Below are positions 28,801 through 36,699 of a DNA stretch of 64,000 nucleotides, piece by piece; the stretch's first letter is position 1, and each line of letters opens with the position of its first letter. The DNA lies in NCBI RefSeq assembly GCF_002119685.1, contig NZ_CP021108.1, forward strand, positions 434,001-498,000. Direction: 5' to 3'. Under the pieces are notes generated by a model. It saw only the letters and a program-made list of their open reading frames with translations, had not been told where the DNA came from and ran no database searches. The DNA is from Bordetella genomosp. 8 (GTDB lineage Bacteria > Pseudomonadota > Gammaproteobacteria > Burkholderiales > Burkholderiaceae_B). Position numbers and translations under genes: made by a program.

Positions 28801-31800
28801 CGACGACGCGCCGGACACGGTCGGCGAAATCTACGCCACGCTGAAGAAAGCGATCGGCGTGGAGGCCTACCAGAAATGGGCGGGCGACAAGAAGAACGCC
28901 GAGACCAAGGAAAACCTGGATGCCCTCATCAAGGACATCCAGAATACCGACACCTACAAGTCGCTCAACGATGCCTTCAAGAACTCCGAGTTCTACAAGG
29001 AGATGCAGGCGTCCGGCAAGAAGATCAACGAGTACCTGGACCAGCAGTCCAAGGGTTCGGTCAAGCGGCCGAACGTCTCCCTGACGCTGTCCATGGGCGG
29101 CGACGGCGGCAGCGGCAACCGCGGCGGCCAAGTCAACCTGACCAACCAGGGCAGCATCCTGACCACCGGCGACATCTCGTACGGCGTGCTCGGGCAGTCC
29201 ATCGGCGGCGGTGGCGGCCAGGGCGGCGTCGCGTACTCGTCCGGCACCAACAAGACGAACCTGGGCGGTACGCTGGGCGGCAAGGGCGGCTCCGGCAACG
29301 TCGGCGGCGAAGTCGTCGTGAAGAACCTGGGCACCATCCAGACCTACGGCGGTGCGTCGTATGGCGTGTTCGCCGAATCGGTGGGCGGCGGCGGGGGCAT
29401 AGGCGTCGGCGCCCTGAGCAGCGACAACAAGAACCTCGTCATCAACTTCACCGCGGGCGGCGCCGGCGGCAAGGGCGCCGATGGCGGCGCCGTCACGGTA
29501 CAGAACACGGGTACCATCCAGACCCGCGGCGACGAGGCGCATGCGATCGTCGCGCAAAGCGTGGGCGGTGGCGGTGGCGCCTTCATGATGACCCCGCCCG
29601 CAAGCGACGCCAACGCCCCCGCGGCCACCGACGAGAAGGCCGCTTCGGCCGGCTCGCTCAAGGAACTGCTGAAGGCTGTCGGTATCGAGAAGATCCCCGC
29701 GGCGTCGACGGACGCCGCCAAGAAACCTTCGTCGAAATCGGGCAGCTTCACGCTCGGCGGTTCCGGCGGCATGTCAGGCGGGGGCGGCGCGGTCACGGTT
29801 ACCAATAGCGGTTCCGTCACGACGTCGGGACTGGCCGCATTCGGCATCTTTGCGCAGTCCGTCGGTGGCGGCGGCGGCATCTCGAACGCCGCGGGCAGCC
29901 CCGGTGGCGTCAAGTATGCGGCGTCCTATGGCGGCAAGGGCGGCTCTTCCGGCAACGGCGGCGTCGTCAAGGTGGAGCTGGGCAACAATGCCTCCATCCG
30001 CACCGCCGGCGACTACTCCACCGCCGTGTACGCGCAGTCCATCGGCGGCGGTGGCGGCTACGGCGGCGCATCGGTGCTGCAAGGCTATACGCTGCCGGTG
30101 TTCGGCAACAGCGGCGGCACCAGCGGCGACGGCGGCTACATCGAAGTCCGCACGATCGAAGGCACCACCGCCATCCAGACGCAAGGCGCCAAGGCGCACG
30201 GCGTCGTCGCGCAATCGCTGGGCGGTGGTGGCGGCACGGTCAGCGAGCTGCTCAAGACCGACACCACCGCGCGCGCCGCGCTGGAGAAAACCGCTTCGGC
30301 ACTGACTGCCGTCATCAAAAAGGTGGGCGGCACCGGGACCTTGCTGGACAACATCGACCAGGTGCCTGAAGATCTGCAAGGCGTGGCGCGGTTGTTCGGC
30401 AATGACAAGGACACGGTCAACAACGTCCTGAACGCCCTGACGACCAGCCTGAACCAGCGCAGCGCGTCCCAGGGCACCGGCGGCGAGATCTGGGTGAAGC
30501 TGAATGGCGACATCAAGACCAACGGCGCCGATTCGTACGGCATCTTCGCGCAGAGCGGCTTCCAGCAAAGCACCGGCGCGCTCGACCCCACCCGTGCCGG
30601 CGGCAAGATCAGCGTCGACTACACGGGCGTGCTGCAGGGCGGTTCAGGCGACGGCGCGGCCATTGCCATCGACGGCGGCAAATCCAACGTCATCACCATC
30701 GGGGCCGGTTCGTACGTCAGCGCGCTTTCGGGCCACGCCATCGTATCGACCTTCGGCCAGGAATCCGTGCGCAACTATGGCACGGTGGTGGGCGACATCA
30801 ACCTGGCCCGCAACAACACCACGGAGTGGAACGAGTTCCGCAACGAGGCCGGGGGCACCTATGTGTCCGGCGGCAGCGGCATGGTCAACGTCAGCAATGG
30901 CGCGGGCTGGTTCTACAACGCCGGCAACTTCGACGTGGGCGGCGTGGACACGATCGCCACCGCGACGGTCAACAAGGTGGACCTGCTCCTGGGCGGCGCC
31001 CTGCTGGTGGACGTCAACAGCCTGGCTGCGCCCGGTACGCCCAACGCCGACGTGCTGAAGGGCGCCAGGATCTTCGTGGACGGCGTGGCGATCCAGCCGC
31101 ACGCCGTGGAGGGCCTGCTGCCAGGCACCTTCCAGGTGTTGACGGCGGATTCCCTGGTGGTCAGGCAGCCGGCCACGGCCGGGGCCAACGCCGCCAGCCC
31201 GATTTCCTGGTCGGCGACGCAGAGCGGCAACACCGTCTCGATCTCGCCGTCGGCGGATTTCGCGGGCAAGGCGCCCAGCGATCTCACCAACACCGAACGC
31301 TCTCTGGTCAGCAGCCTGCAAAGCGCCTGGGACGCCAGCAACCCCGGCGTGGCCGGCTTCTTCGCGGCCATGGCGAACGTCGACTCGCCTGACAAGTATG
31401 CCAGCGCGCTCAACAGCCTGACGGCCACCGAGGACCTGGCCCAGGTGGCCACGCGCCAGACGCTGGCCGGTCGCAAGTCCCTGAACGCCGCCTTGAGCTG
31501 CCCGGTCTTTGACGGCGACGGCGTCACCCTGCGTGAAACGCAATGCGTGTGGTCGCGCATCACCGGCTCGCGCACGACCCAGAGCAGCAGTTCGGCAGGC
31601 GACGGCTTCTGGCAGAACGGCATCAGCTATCGCCTGGGCGGGCAATGGGAGATCCGCCCCGACTGGTTCTTCGGGGTCACGGGCGCCTACAACACCAACT
31701 CCATGCACACCAACGATCGCATGACGTCGGTACGTGGACAAGGCGGCGACGTGTCGGTTTCGCTGAAGCACCAGAGCGGTCCGTGGCTGCTGGCGGGCGC

Positions 31801-32368
31801 ATTGCACGCCGGCTACGGCAGCTACGACTCCGACTCCCTGTTCGTCATCGGCGACGACATGTGGAAAGCGGAAGCCCGCAACGATGTCTGGACCGCCGGC
31901 ATGAGGCTGCGCGCGGCCTATGAGGTGGTGGCCGACAACTGGTATGTGCGGCCCTATGCGGACCTGGACGTGCTGCACAGCTACATGCCCGGCTACACGC
32001 TGAGCGGCGACGGCGCGACGCTGAAGACCAGCTCGCTCAGGCAATGGACCTTCGCGATCTCGCCGATGATCGAAGTCGGTACACGCGTCGATGCCGGCCG
32101 CTTCGGTTGGCTGCGTCCTTTCGTGTCCGTTGGCGGCACCTTCCTGAACAACAGTGGCTCGCGCAGCAAGGTGTCGTTCTCCGAAGGCGAAGGCGACGGC
32201 ATCACGTTCACATCGAAGTCGTCCCTGCCCGATCGCATGTTGAACCTGGGCGCGGGTGTCCAACTCTATGCCAAGGACAAGTATGAGCTGCGCATGGAGT
32301 ACCAGGCGCAACTGGCCTCGCATTTCACCAACCAGGAACTTAGCCTGCGCGGGGCGTATCGGTTCTGA
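25898..32368 (+). CDS. Giant Gly-rich autotransporter adhesin-like protein
   Basis: A 2156-aa type Va autotransporter. It starts at GTG 25898 with an extended Arg-rich signal sequence ending near AGAPAGA (residue 49). The passenger (about 50-1870) is a Gly/Ser-rich beta-helix-like array with 17 copies of a QSxGGGGG turn. The C-terminal barrel (about 1880-2156) begins near CVWSRITGS and ends in Phe (GAYRF), as required for outer-membrane assembly. Three charged, non-Gly segments near residues 968-1057, 1231-1282 and 1448-1527 interrupt the array. The 288 bases upstream are AT-rich and likely carry its promoter. Surface adhesion or aggregation is the family role; the ligand is unknown. Confidence 0.88.
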   Translation: MGHTKSGRAGRRGECNQRVANKGRRAPRQRGAVAVLASLGMLAGAPAGADPAVNIVRHGEDGRDGETAFGWTDATPGKNADPVSWTQPGPIQGVSAPALEIGSVGGAGGSVYSKGVFHNLPGKTGGYGGSVWVTAPQGSDVSGTLGASAQAKPLINVYSIGGTGGIGYTSWTESEGGIARGGDGGPVTLQIGSRVTASSDATPRTSALPAIRVFSQGGAAGVSKFGTPSSDGTYDYRVDTDRGGSGGAVSVVFDGSADVRVSGSLAPAVSASSLGGNGGRAINSGGYPSNAGPGGNVTFTNWGSISADGSNSAAVILQSVGGAGGNGANGAFTSGTPGSKGGAGGVVTAVNYGSINARGDYGFGIMAQSVGGVGGSGGGAAFVSGGDGGGAGLGRLVSVTNYGTIRTSGTGATGIMAQSIGGGSALDAFYATRPAISKGGGSGGNSGILPFTSGGTGGQGGVGGDVKVEHRGVLVTAGDYAYGALLQSVGGGGGTGGAASSSTAFLAVALGGAGGGGGNGGTVSFESFMGSIETSGDHATAVLAQSIGGGGGAGGYATSRSVSPGLSASSATGGSGGKGGSGGQASIRNNSAIRTGGEAAFGLQASSIGGGGGTGGGASAFAVALPAVTPSGEPLPSITLTNAIGGSGGDGGQGAYARAENINAGIETLGVGATGILAQSIGGGGGNAGNAYAYGLAIAAPGATAFNVTNTIGGSGGGGGSGGEARAYNDGSVSTHGESAIGMHVQSIGGGGGNAGAASAAADALSLYRTITFGQTIGGTNSKGGGKGGTVTAENRGTIETRGTSATGILLQSVGGGGGNGGAVNASASSGLSFDKTLDSLVQKLPLADSVAIVDAIGGNGGNGGDGGLVKAELASTSLLRTRGAQADGVLAQSIGGGGGTGGGGSAAASGTFSVNLSFGGKGGAGGSGGKVEVTNGGAIETYGNVSHGVLAQSIGGGGGNGGNLAAPDDAPDTVGEIYATLKKAIGVEAYQKWAGDKKNAETKENLDALIKDIQNTDTYKSLNDAFKNSEFYKEMQASGKKINEYLDQQSKGSVKRPNVSLTLSMGGDGGSGNRGGQVNLTNQGSILTTGDISYGVLGQSIGGGGGQGGVAYSSGTNKTNLGGTLGGKGGSGNVGGEVVVKNLGTIQTYGGASYGVFAESVGGGGGIGVGALSSDNKNLVINFTAGGAGGKGADGGAVTVQNTGTIQTRGDEAHAIVAQSVGGGGGAFMMTPPASDANAPAATDEKAASAGSLKELLKAVGIEKIPAASTDAAKKPSSKSGSFTLGGSGGMSGGGGAVTVTNSGSVTTSGLAAFGIFAQSVGGGGGISNAAGSPGGVKYAASYGGKGGSSGNGGVVKVELGNNASIRTAGDYSTAVYAQSIGGGGGYGGASVLQGYTLPVFGNSGGTSGDGGYIEVRTIEGTTAIQTQGAKAHGVVAQSLGGGGGTVSELLKTDTTARAALEKTASALTAVIKKVGGTGTLLDNIDQVPEDLQGVARLFGNDKDTVNNVLNALTTSLNQRSASQGTGGEIWVKLNGDIKTNGADSYGIFAQSGFQQSTGALDPTRAGGKISVDYTGVLQGGSGDGAAIAIDGGKSNVITIGAGSYVSALSGHAIVSTFGQESVRNYGTVVGDINLARNNTTEWNEFRNEAGGTYVSGGSGMVNVSNGAGWFYNAGNFDVGGVDTIATATVNKVDLLLGGALLVDVNSLAAPGTPNADVLKGARIFVDGVAIQPHAVEGLLPGTFQVLTADSLVVRQPATAGANAASPISWSATQSGNTVSISPSADFAGKAPSDLTNTERSLVSSLQSAWDASNPGVAGFFAAMANVDSPDKYASALNSLTATEDLAQVATRQTLAGRKSLNAALSCPVFDGDGVTLRETQCVWSRITGSRTTQSSSSAGDGFWQNGISYRLGGQWEIRPDWFFGVTGAYNTNSMHTNDRMTSVRGQGGDVSVSLKHQSGPWLLAGALHAGYGSYDSDSLFVIGDDMWKAEARNDVWTAGMRLRAAYEVVADNWYVRPYADLDVLHSYMPGYTLSGDGATLKTSSLRQWTFAISPMIEVGTRVDAGRFGWLRPFVSVGGTFLNNSGSRSKVSFSEGEGDGITFTSKSSLPDRMLNLGAGVQLYAKDKYELRMEYQAQLASHFTNQELSLRGAYRF
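26849..30235 (+). repeat. Protein-coding repeat array (17 QSxGGGGG units)
   Basis: Inside the autotransporter passenger, a unit built as TxGxxAxGIxAQS(I/V)GGGGGxGG recurs at uneven spacing of about 50-90 residues. The core Q/E/S-S-(I/V/L)-GG can be counted 17 times. Repetition at the DNA level is imperfect, so it is an old expansion. Confidence 0.8.
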
Positions 32369-32391
32369 GGCGCTTGGGCCGCGTCTGCGGC

Positions 32392-32413
32392 TGGAGCGGC
32401 GTCGGCCGCTCCA
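32392..32413. terminator. Hairpin between convergent genes
   Basis: TGGAGCGGC (32392-32400) and GCCGCTCCA (32405-32413) form a perfect 9-base stem with a 4-base loop. It stands between the end of the autotransporter gene and the convergent Bug gene. There is no long T-run, so it may act as a bidirectional hairpin or a weak terminator. Confidence 0.45.
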
Positions 32414-32425
32414 TGCCGGCCCGCG

Positions 32426-33418
32426 TCATTCCACCTTCAACAGCCCCGAAGCGATCAGCGCGCGATACGTTTCGACCTGGCGATCCAGGAACTGGTCGAA
32501 CTTCGCGCCGCTCATCTTGACCGGCACGCCGCCGATGTCCTCGATGCGCTTGCGGACCGCGGGATCGTCCAGCGCGGCATTGCTGGCGTCGACCAGGCGC
32601 GCAATTGCCTCGGGCGGTGTGTCCTTCGGGGCCATGGTGGCCGTGAACGGCGCGATATCCACTTCCGGCTGCTTCAGTTCCGCCATGGTGGGAACCTCAG
32701 GCAAGGACTCCACGCGCTGGGGGAAGACCACGGACACGGCGCGCAACTGGCCTGCCTTGATCAGCTGCAATGCCGAAGGCAGGTCCGTCGCCACGGCGTC
32801 CAGCTGGCCGCCCAACAGATCCTGCACCGCCGGTCCCGCGCCCCTGTAGGCCGCGATCACGAACTGCTGGGACAGCGCCTTCTGCATCTGCAGGATGTTG
32901 ACGTGACCCGCCGTGCCATTGCCCGGATGGCCGAACTTCAGCGCGCCGGAATGGGCCTTCGCATACGCCACCAGGTCCGCATAGGACTTTATCGACGAGC
33001 CGGCCTTGGTCACGATCACGTCGGGCACCTGCGTCAGCAGGGCCACCGGCTTCATATCCTGCAGGCTGTAGCTGGCGGTCTTGCCGGCCAGCTGCCAGCT
33101 CGATACGATGGGGCCGGTGGTGCCGATCATGATCGTATAGCCGTCAGGCGTGGCTCGGACCATCTGGGTCGCGCCTATCATGCCGCCCGCGCCGCCCTTG
33201 TTTTCCACGATGAACGACTGGCCCAGCTGCTTGCCGTACGCCTCGGCGAAAATGCGCGCGCTGCTGTCGGCATTGCCGCCCGGCACGAAGGGCACGATCA
33301 CCCTCACGGCGCGGTCGGGATAGTTGGACTTCTGCGCCCAGCCGGCCAGCGGATGCGCGAGCAGGCCGGCGGCGAGGGCCGCGGCGACAAAGCCGCGGCG
33401 GTGAGTTTGAAGGTTCAT
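32426..33418 (-). CDS. Bug-family (TctC-type) periplasmic solute receptor
   Basis: A 330-aa extracytoplasmic receptor of the tripartite tricarboxylate transporter type, expanded in Bordetella. The signal peptide ends at GWAQ near residue 28. The mature start, YPDRAVRVIVPFVPGGNADSSAR, and the mid-region AGSSIKSYADLVAYAKAHSGALKFG are family hallmarks. I use the ATG at 33418; the upstream extension lacks domain sequence. No TctA/TctB membrane subunits lie nearby, as is common for orphan Bug proteins. It sits 52 bases downstream of an FMN oxidase gene and probably shares its transcript. The ligand is presumably a carboxylate. Confidence 0.88.
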   Translation of the reverse strand: MNLQTHRRGFVAAALAAGLLAHPLAGWAQKSNYPDRAVRVIVPFVPGGNADSSARIFAEAYGKQLGQSFIVENKGGAGGMIGATQMVRATPDGYTIMIGTTGPIVSSWQLAGKTASYSLQDMKPVALLTQVPDVIVTKAGSSIKSYADLVAYAKAHSGALKFGHPGNGTAGHVNILQMQKALSQQFVIAAYRGAGPAVQDLLGGQLDAVATDLPSALQLIKAGQLRAVSVVFPQRVESLPEVPTMAELKQPEVDIAPFTATMAPKDTPPEAIARLVDASNAALDDPAVRKRIEDIGGVPVKMSGAKFDQFLDRQVETYRALIASGLLKVE

Positions 33419-33470
33419 GGCGAGTCTCCCGTTTGATGAGTTTTGAAAGTGGTTGCCTGCATGCCTCGCG

Positions 33471-34685
33471 CTAGGTTGCGACGAGGTGATCCGTACTGAG
33501 TTGGTCGAGATTGCCGACCCCGAGCAAAGCCATGTCGCGATGGATCTCGTCGCGCAGTAGCGTGATGGCATGGGCCACGCCTGCCTGGCCGCCGACCGCG
33601 GCGGCATAGGCCATGGGCCGTCCCACGAAGACATGGTCCGCGCCCTGCGCCAACGCCTTCAGCACATCCGTGCCGCGCCGGATCCCGCTATCCAGCATCA
33701 GGGCCATGCGGCCCTTGGCCTTGACCGCTTCGGGCAGCACCAGCATCGGCGGCGCGGTGCCGTCGAGCTGGCGGCCGCCGTGGTTGGACAGGATCACCCC
33801 ATCCGCGCCCGCCTGCTCCGCGCGCATGACGTCGGTGGCGGAGATCAGTCCCTTCACCACCAGCTTGCCGCGCCATTGCCGGCGCACCAGCGCCAGGTGT
33901 TCCCAGTTCAGGTGGTCGCGCAGGCCGAACTGGCGCACCACGCTGCGCGAGATGATGGGCACGCCTCTTCCCGCGCCGGCATTCTCGAAATGCGGCATGC
34001 CATGGCTGGCCAGCGTGCGCCCCAGTGTGCCCAGCAGCCAACGCGGACGAAGCAGGCCGTCCCAGGCCAGTCGCAGCCCGGGCCGCAAAGGCGTGGTGAA
34101 GCCCACCCGCACATTGTTCTCGCGATTCGCCAGCGTCGCCGTGTCCACGGTAATGACCAGGGTCTTGAAGCCGGCCTTCTCGACGCGCTGGATCAAGCCT
34201 TCGATATGCGCCTGCTCGCCCGGGATATAAGCCTGGAACCAGCCGCAGGTCGGCGCCGCCTGGGCGACCCTTTCCATGCGGGTCAGCGACGCGCCGCTCA
34301 GCACATAGGGGATCCCCGCGGCTTCGGCCGCGCGCGCCATGACGACGTCGCCGTCGAAGGCGAACATCGCGCAAAGCCCCATGGGCGCGATCCCGAACGG
34401 CGCCCGGTATGCCTGCCCCATCAGGGTCCGCCCCTGGTCTCGGGCGGACACGTCGACCAGCACATTGGTGCGGAACATCCACTTCCGGAACGCCGCGACG
34501 TTGGCCTGCAAGGTGACGTTGTCCTCGACCCCGCCCTGCAGATAGCCGAAGATCGGCCGCGGCAGCACCCGCTTGGCCGCCTCTTCCAGATCGCCCAGGG
34601 AAAGAATGCCGCGCAGCCGGGGGGGAATATGGCGCCGGGCGTTGGGCGCGGGCCCGAGCTGTTGGCGCGGTGGGGTCGTCGTCAT
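33471..34685 (-). CDS. FMN-dependent alpha-hydroxy-acid oxidase/dehydrogenase (second copy of family)
   Basis: A 404-aa flavoenzyme of the LldD family. Motifs are RPIFGYLQGGVEDN, PFGIAPMGLCAMF, ILSNHGGRQLDGTAPPM with the catalytic His, and DSGIRRGTDVLKALAQGA. I start at the ATG at 34685 with GGA upstream; the frame stays open to 34757. It is clearly paralogous to the gene at 9185-10417. It is followed by a Bug receptor gene and preceded by an IclR gene with a 17-base palindrome at the junction. It presumably oxidises a 2-hydroxy acid taken up with the help of the receptor. Confidence 0.9.
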   Translation of the reverse strand: MTTTPPRQQLGPAPNARRHIPPRLRGILSLGDLEEAAKRVLPRPIFGYLQGGVEDNVTLQANVAAFRKWMFRTNVLVDVSARDQGRTLMGQAYRAPFGIAPMGLCAMFAFDGDVVMARAAEAAGIPYVLSGASLTRMERVAQAAPTCGWFQAYIPGEQAHIEGLIQRVEKAGFKTLVITVDTATLANRENNVRVGFTTPLRPGLRLAWDGLLRPRWLLGTLGRTLASHGMPHFENAGAGRGVPIISRSVVRQFGLRDHLNWEHLALVRRQWRGKLVVKGLISATDVMRAEQAGADGVILSNHGGRQLDGTAPPMLVLPEAVKAKGRMALMLDSGIRRGTDVLKALAQGADHVFVGRPMAYAAAVGGQAGVAHAITLLRDEIHRDMALLGVGNLDQLSTDHLVAT

Positions 34686-34760
34686 GGGCGTTCCGTGTGA
34701 CCTCTGCATAGCCTGCAGAAAGGCCGCATTGGAAATCACGCCGGCCCATGCCGGCAATCC

Positions 34761-34777
34761 GTTACGCGCTGCGTAAC
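34761..34777. promoter_or_regulatory. Candidate IclR operator, copy 1 (GTTACG-N5-CGTAAC)
   Basis: A perfect inverted repeat, GTTACG CGCTG CGTAAC, sits immediately beyond the iclR stop codon and about 75 bases before the FMN oxidase start. The same motif recurs at 35624-35640 on the other side of iclR. Confidence 0.6.
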
Positions 34778-34778
34778 A

Positions 34779-35582
34779 TCACGGGTGCCACGTCGCCCGC
34801 AGCGCGGTGGCGGGAACGGCGCCCAAGGCCACGCCCAGCCGCCTGGCGGCGTCCACCGTGGCGGGCGCCAGCTTGCGCAGGACGGCGGGCGTCAACCGCT
34901 CCACCGGACCGGAAGTGCTGATGGCGCCGAGCACCGTGCCGTGCGCGCCCCGCACCGCCGCCGCCACCGCGGCCGCGCCGGTGGAGCGCTCGGCGCGCGC
35001 CCAGTGATAGCCCTGGCGCCGGATGCGTTCGTAGAGATCGCCCGGCTCGCCCAGCGCGGCGAGGATGGTCCGCCCGGGCGCCCCGAGATCCAGCGGCAGG
35101 AGCTCGCCCGATCGGGGATGATCGGGGCGCGCATTCGGGCCGTCGCAGCGCATCAGGCAACTGCGCAGATTACCTTCGTGCACGTAGAACGAGGCGCTCT
35201 CGCCCGTCTCCAGGGAGAGCTTGCGCAGGATGGGTTCGATGACCGAGCCGACGTCGAATTGCGCCTGGTAGCGGGAGCCTATCCAGCCGGCGGCCGGCCC
35301 GAGCCGCCACGCACCGTCCTCGCGCTGCACCATGAATCGGGACAGCGCCAGGGTGCGAGCCAGCCGCAGCGCGGTAGGCTTGTGCATGCCCGTGCGGCGG
35401 GCAAGTTCGGTCAGCGAAAGGAACACCTCGTCGCCGCCGTCGAAGGCCTTGAGCAGGGACATGGCGCGGACGACGGCGTGCACATGTTCCTGGCCGGCGA
35501 CCGGCGCGATGTCGTCGGGTCCCTTGAGCATCTCGGGCCTGGGCGGCCGCGCCGGCGCCGTGGGTGCGCGCGATTTCGCCAT
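34779..35582 (-). CDS. IclR-family transcriptional regulator
   Basis: A regulator of about 267 aa. The N-terminal winged helix has LTELARRTGMHKPTALRLARTLA near residue 60. The C-terminal GAF-like effector domain has GESASFYVHEGNLRSCLMRCD, LGAPGRTILAALGEP and VLGAISTSGPVERLTP. Several starts are possible; I use the ATG at 35582, which has GGAAAA upstream, whereas TTG 35615 and ATG 35594 add a few residues. It separates an FMN oxidase/Bug operon from a divergent Bug/lactonase operon, with identical palindromes on both sides, so it probably controls both. Confidence 0.88.
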   Translation of the reverse strand: MAKSRAPTAPARPPRPEMLKGPDDIAPVAGQEHVHAVVRAMSLLKAFDGGDEVFLSLTELARRTGMHKPTALRLARTLALSRFMVQREDGAWRLGPAAGWIGSRYQAQFDVGSVIEPILRKLSLETGESASFYVHEGNLRSCLMRCDGPNARPDHPRSGELLPLDLGAPGRTILAALGEPGDLYERIRRQGYHWARAERSTGAAAVAAAVRGAHGTVLGAISTSGPVERLTPAVLRKLAPATVDAARRLGVALGAVPATALRATWHP

Positions 35583-35623
35583 ACGGTTTTCCATCCGCGT
35601 ATCGGTTGTCTCCAAGGCGCGAT

Positions 35624-35640
35624 GTTACGCCAGCCGTAAC
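35624..35640. promoter_or_regulatory. Candidate IclR operator, copy 2 (GTTACG-N5-CGTAAC)
   Basis: GTTACG CCAGC CGTAAC has the same arms and spacing as the site at 34761-34777. It lies in the divergent promoter region between the IclR gene and the Bug gene at 35712. Confidence 0.6.
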
Positions 35641-35711
35641 GCGTTGCGTTGGCGTCCGCGGCTGATCATCATGCGATGCCTGATCGATAACAACAGACCG
35701 GAGACGATGCG

Positions 35712-36686
35712 ATGAGCACCCAGGTGAACCATGGCCGACGTCGCCTGCTCGGCGCGGCCGCCATCATTCCCTTCGCCGCCATTGCACAGGAGCGCTACCC
35801 GAGCAAGCCCATCCGCATGGTCATCCCCTTCGCGGTGGGCGGGGCGACGGACGTCCTTGGACGGGAACTTGCCCAGGCGATGGGCGCCACGCTGCGGCAA
35901 TCCTTCGTTGCCGAGAACATGGGCGGCGGCGCTGGCGTCCCGGCGCTGAATACCGTGGCACGCGCCGCCCCCGATGGCTATACCATCCTGTTTTGCGCAT
36001 CCGGCAACATTACGTCCCAGCCGTTGCTCAGCAAGAATCGCGTGGACATCCTGACCGAGGTGACGCCCGTCGCCATGGTCGACTCGGCGCCGCATGTGCT
36101 GGTGGTGAGCGCGAAGACGCCGATCAAGTCCGTGGCTGAACTGATCGCCTACGCCAAGGCCAACCCTGGCGCGTTGAACTTCGCATCCGCCGGCGTCGGT
36201 GGCCTCGCCCACCTGGGCACGGAGCTGTTCGCGCGGACCGCCGGCATCGAGGTGACGCACATCCCGTACAAGGGCGCCGGCCAGGTCATGACCGACCTGG
36301 CGGCGGGCCGGGTGCAGGCCATCTTCGGCACCATGCCGTCGTTCACGGCGATGATCGGGAGCCGGTCCATACGCGCGCTTGGCATCACGGCACCGAGCAA
36401 CGCGAGCCCCCTGAAAGGCCTGCCTTTGATCTCCGAGACCGTGCCCGGATTCACCTACAGTTCCTGGAACGCCTTGTTCGCACCCGCGCGTACGCCCGCG
36501 CCGGTCATCGACAGGCTGTACGAAGCGGCCGGGCAGGCGCTGCGCGATCCCGGCCTGGCCCGGCATTTCGACGAACAGGGCGTGGACCTGGTGCTGAAGA
36601 ATGGCGACCAGTTGGCCGAGATAGTCCGCAAGGAAACGGCCGTCTGGGACCGTATCATCAAGGACGCGGGTATCCAGTTGAACTGA
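35712..36686 (+). CDS. Bug-family (TctC-type) periplasmic solute receptor
   Basis: A 324-aa receptor. A short signal sequence (AAAIIPFAAIAQ) is followed by the family start YPSKPIRMVIPFAVGGATD and the mid motif PIKSVAELIAYAKANPGALNFAS near residue 145. It is divergent from the IclR gene and 13 bases upstream of a lactonase-like gene, forming a two-gene operon. Ligand binding is for small carboxylates in known members. It differs clearly in sequence from the Bug protein at 32426. Confidence 0.88.
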   Translation: MSTQVNHGRRRLLGAAAIIPFAAIAQERYPSKPIRMVIPFAVGGATDVLGRELAQAMGATLRQSFVAENMGGGAGVPALNTVARAAPDGYTILFCASGNITSQPLLSKNRVDILTEVTPVAMVDSAPHVLVVSAKTPIKSVAELIAYAKANPGALNFASAGVGGLAHLGTELFARTAGIEVTHIPYKGAGQVMTDLAAGRVQAIFGTMPSFTAMIGSRSIRALGITAPSNASPLKGLPLISETVPGFTYSSWNALFAPARTPAPVIDRLYEAAGQALRDPGLARHFDEQGVDLVLKNGDQLAEIVRKETAVWDRIIKDAGIQLN

Positions 36687-36699
36687 TCGGGGAACATGC

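Noticed and set aside
26405..32323. Long minus-strand open frames (e.g. 26405-27511, 27806-29557, 29774-30568, 30644-32323)
   Set aside because: They are antisense to the autotransporter, Ala/Arg/Asp-rich without motifs, and arise because the Gly-rich GC-biased gene has few stops on the other strand.
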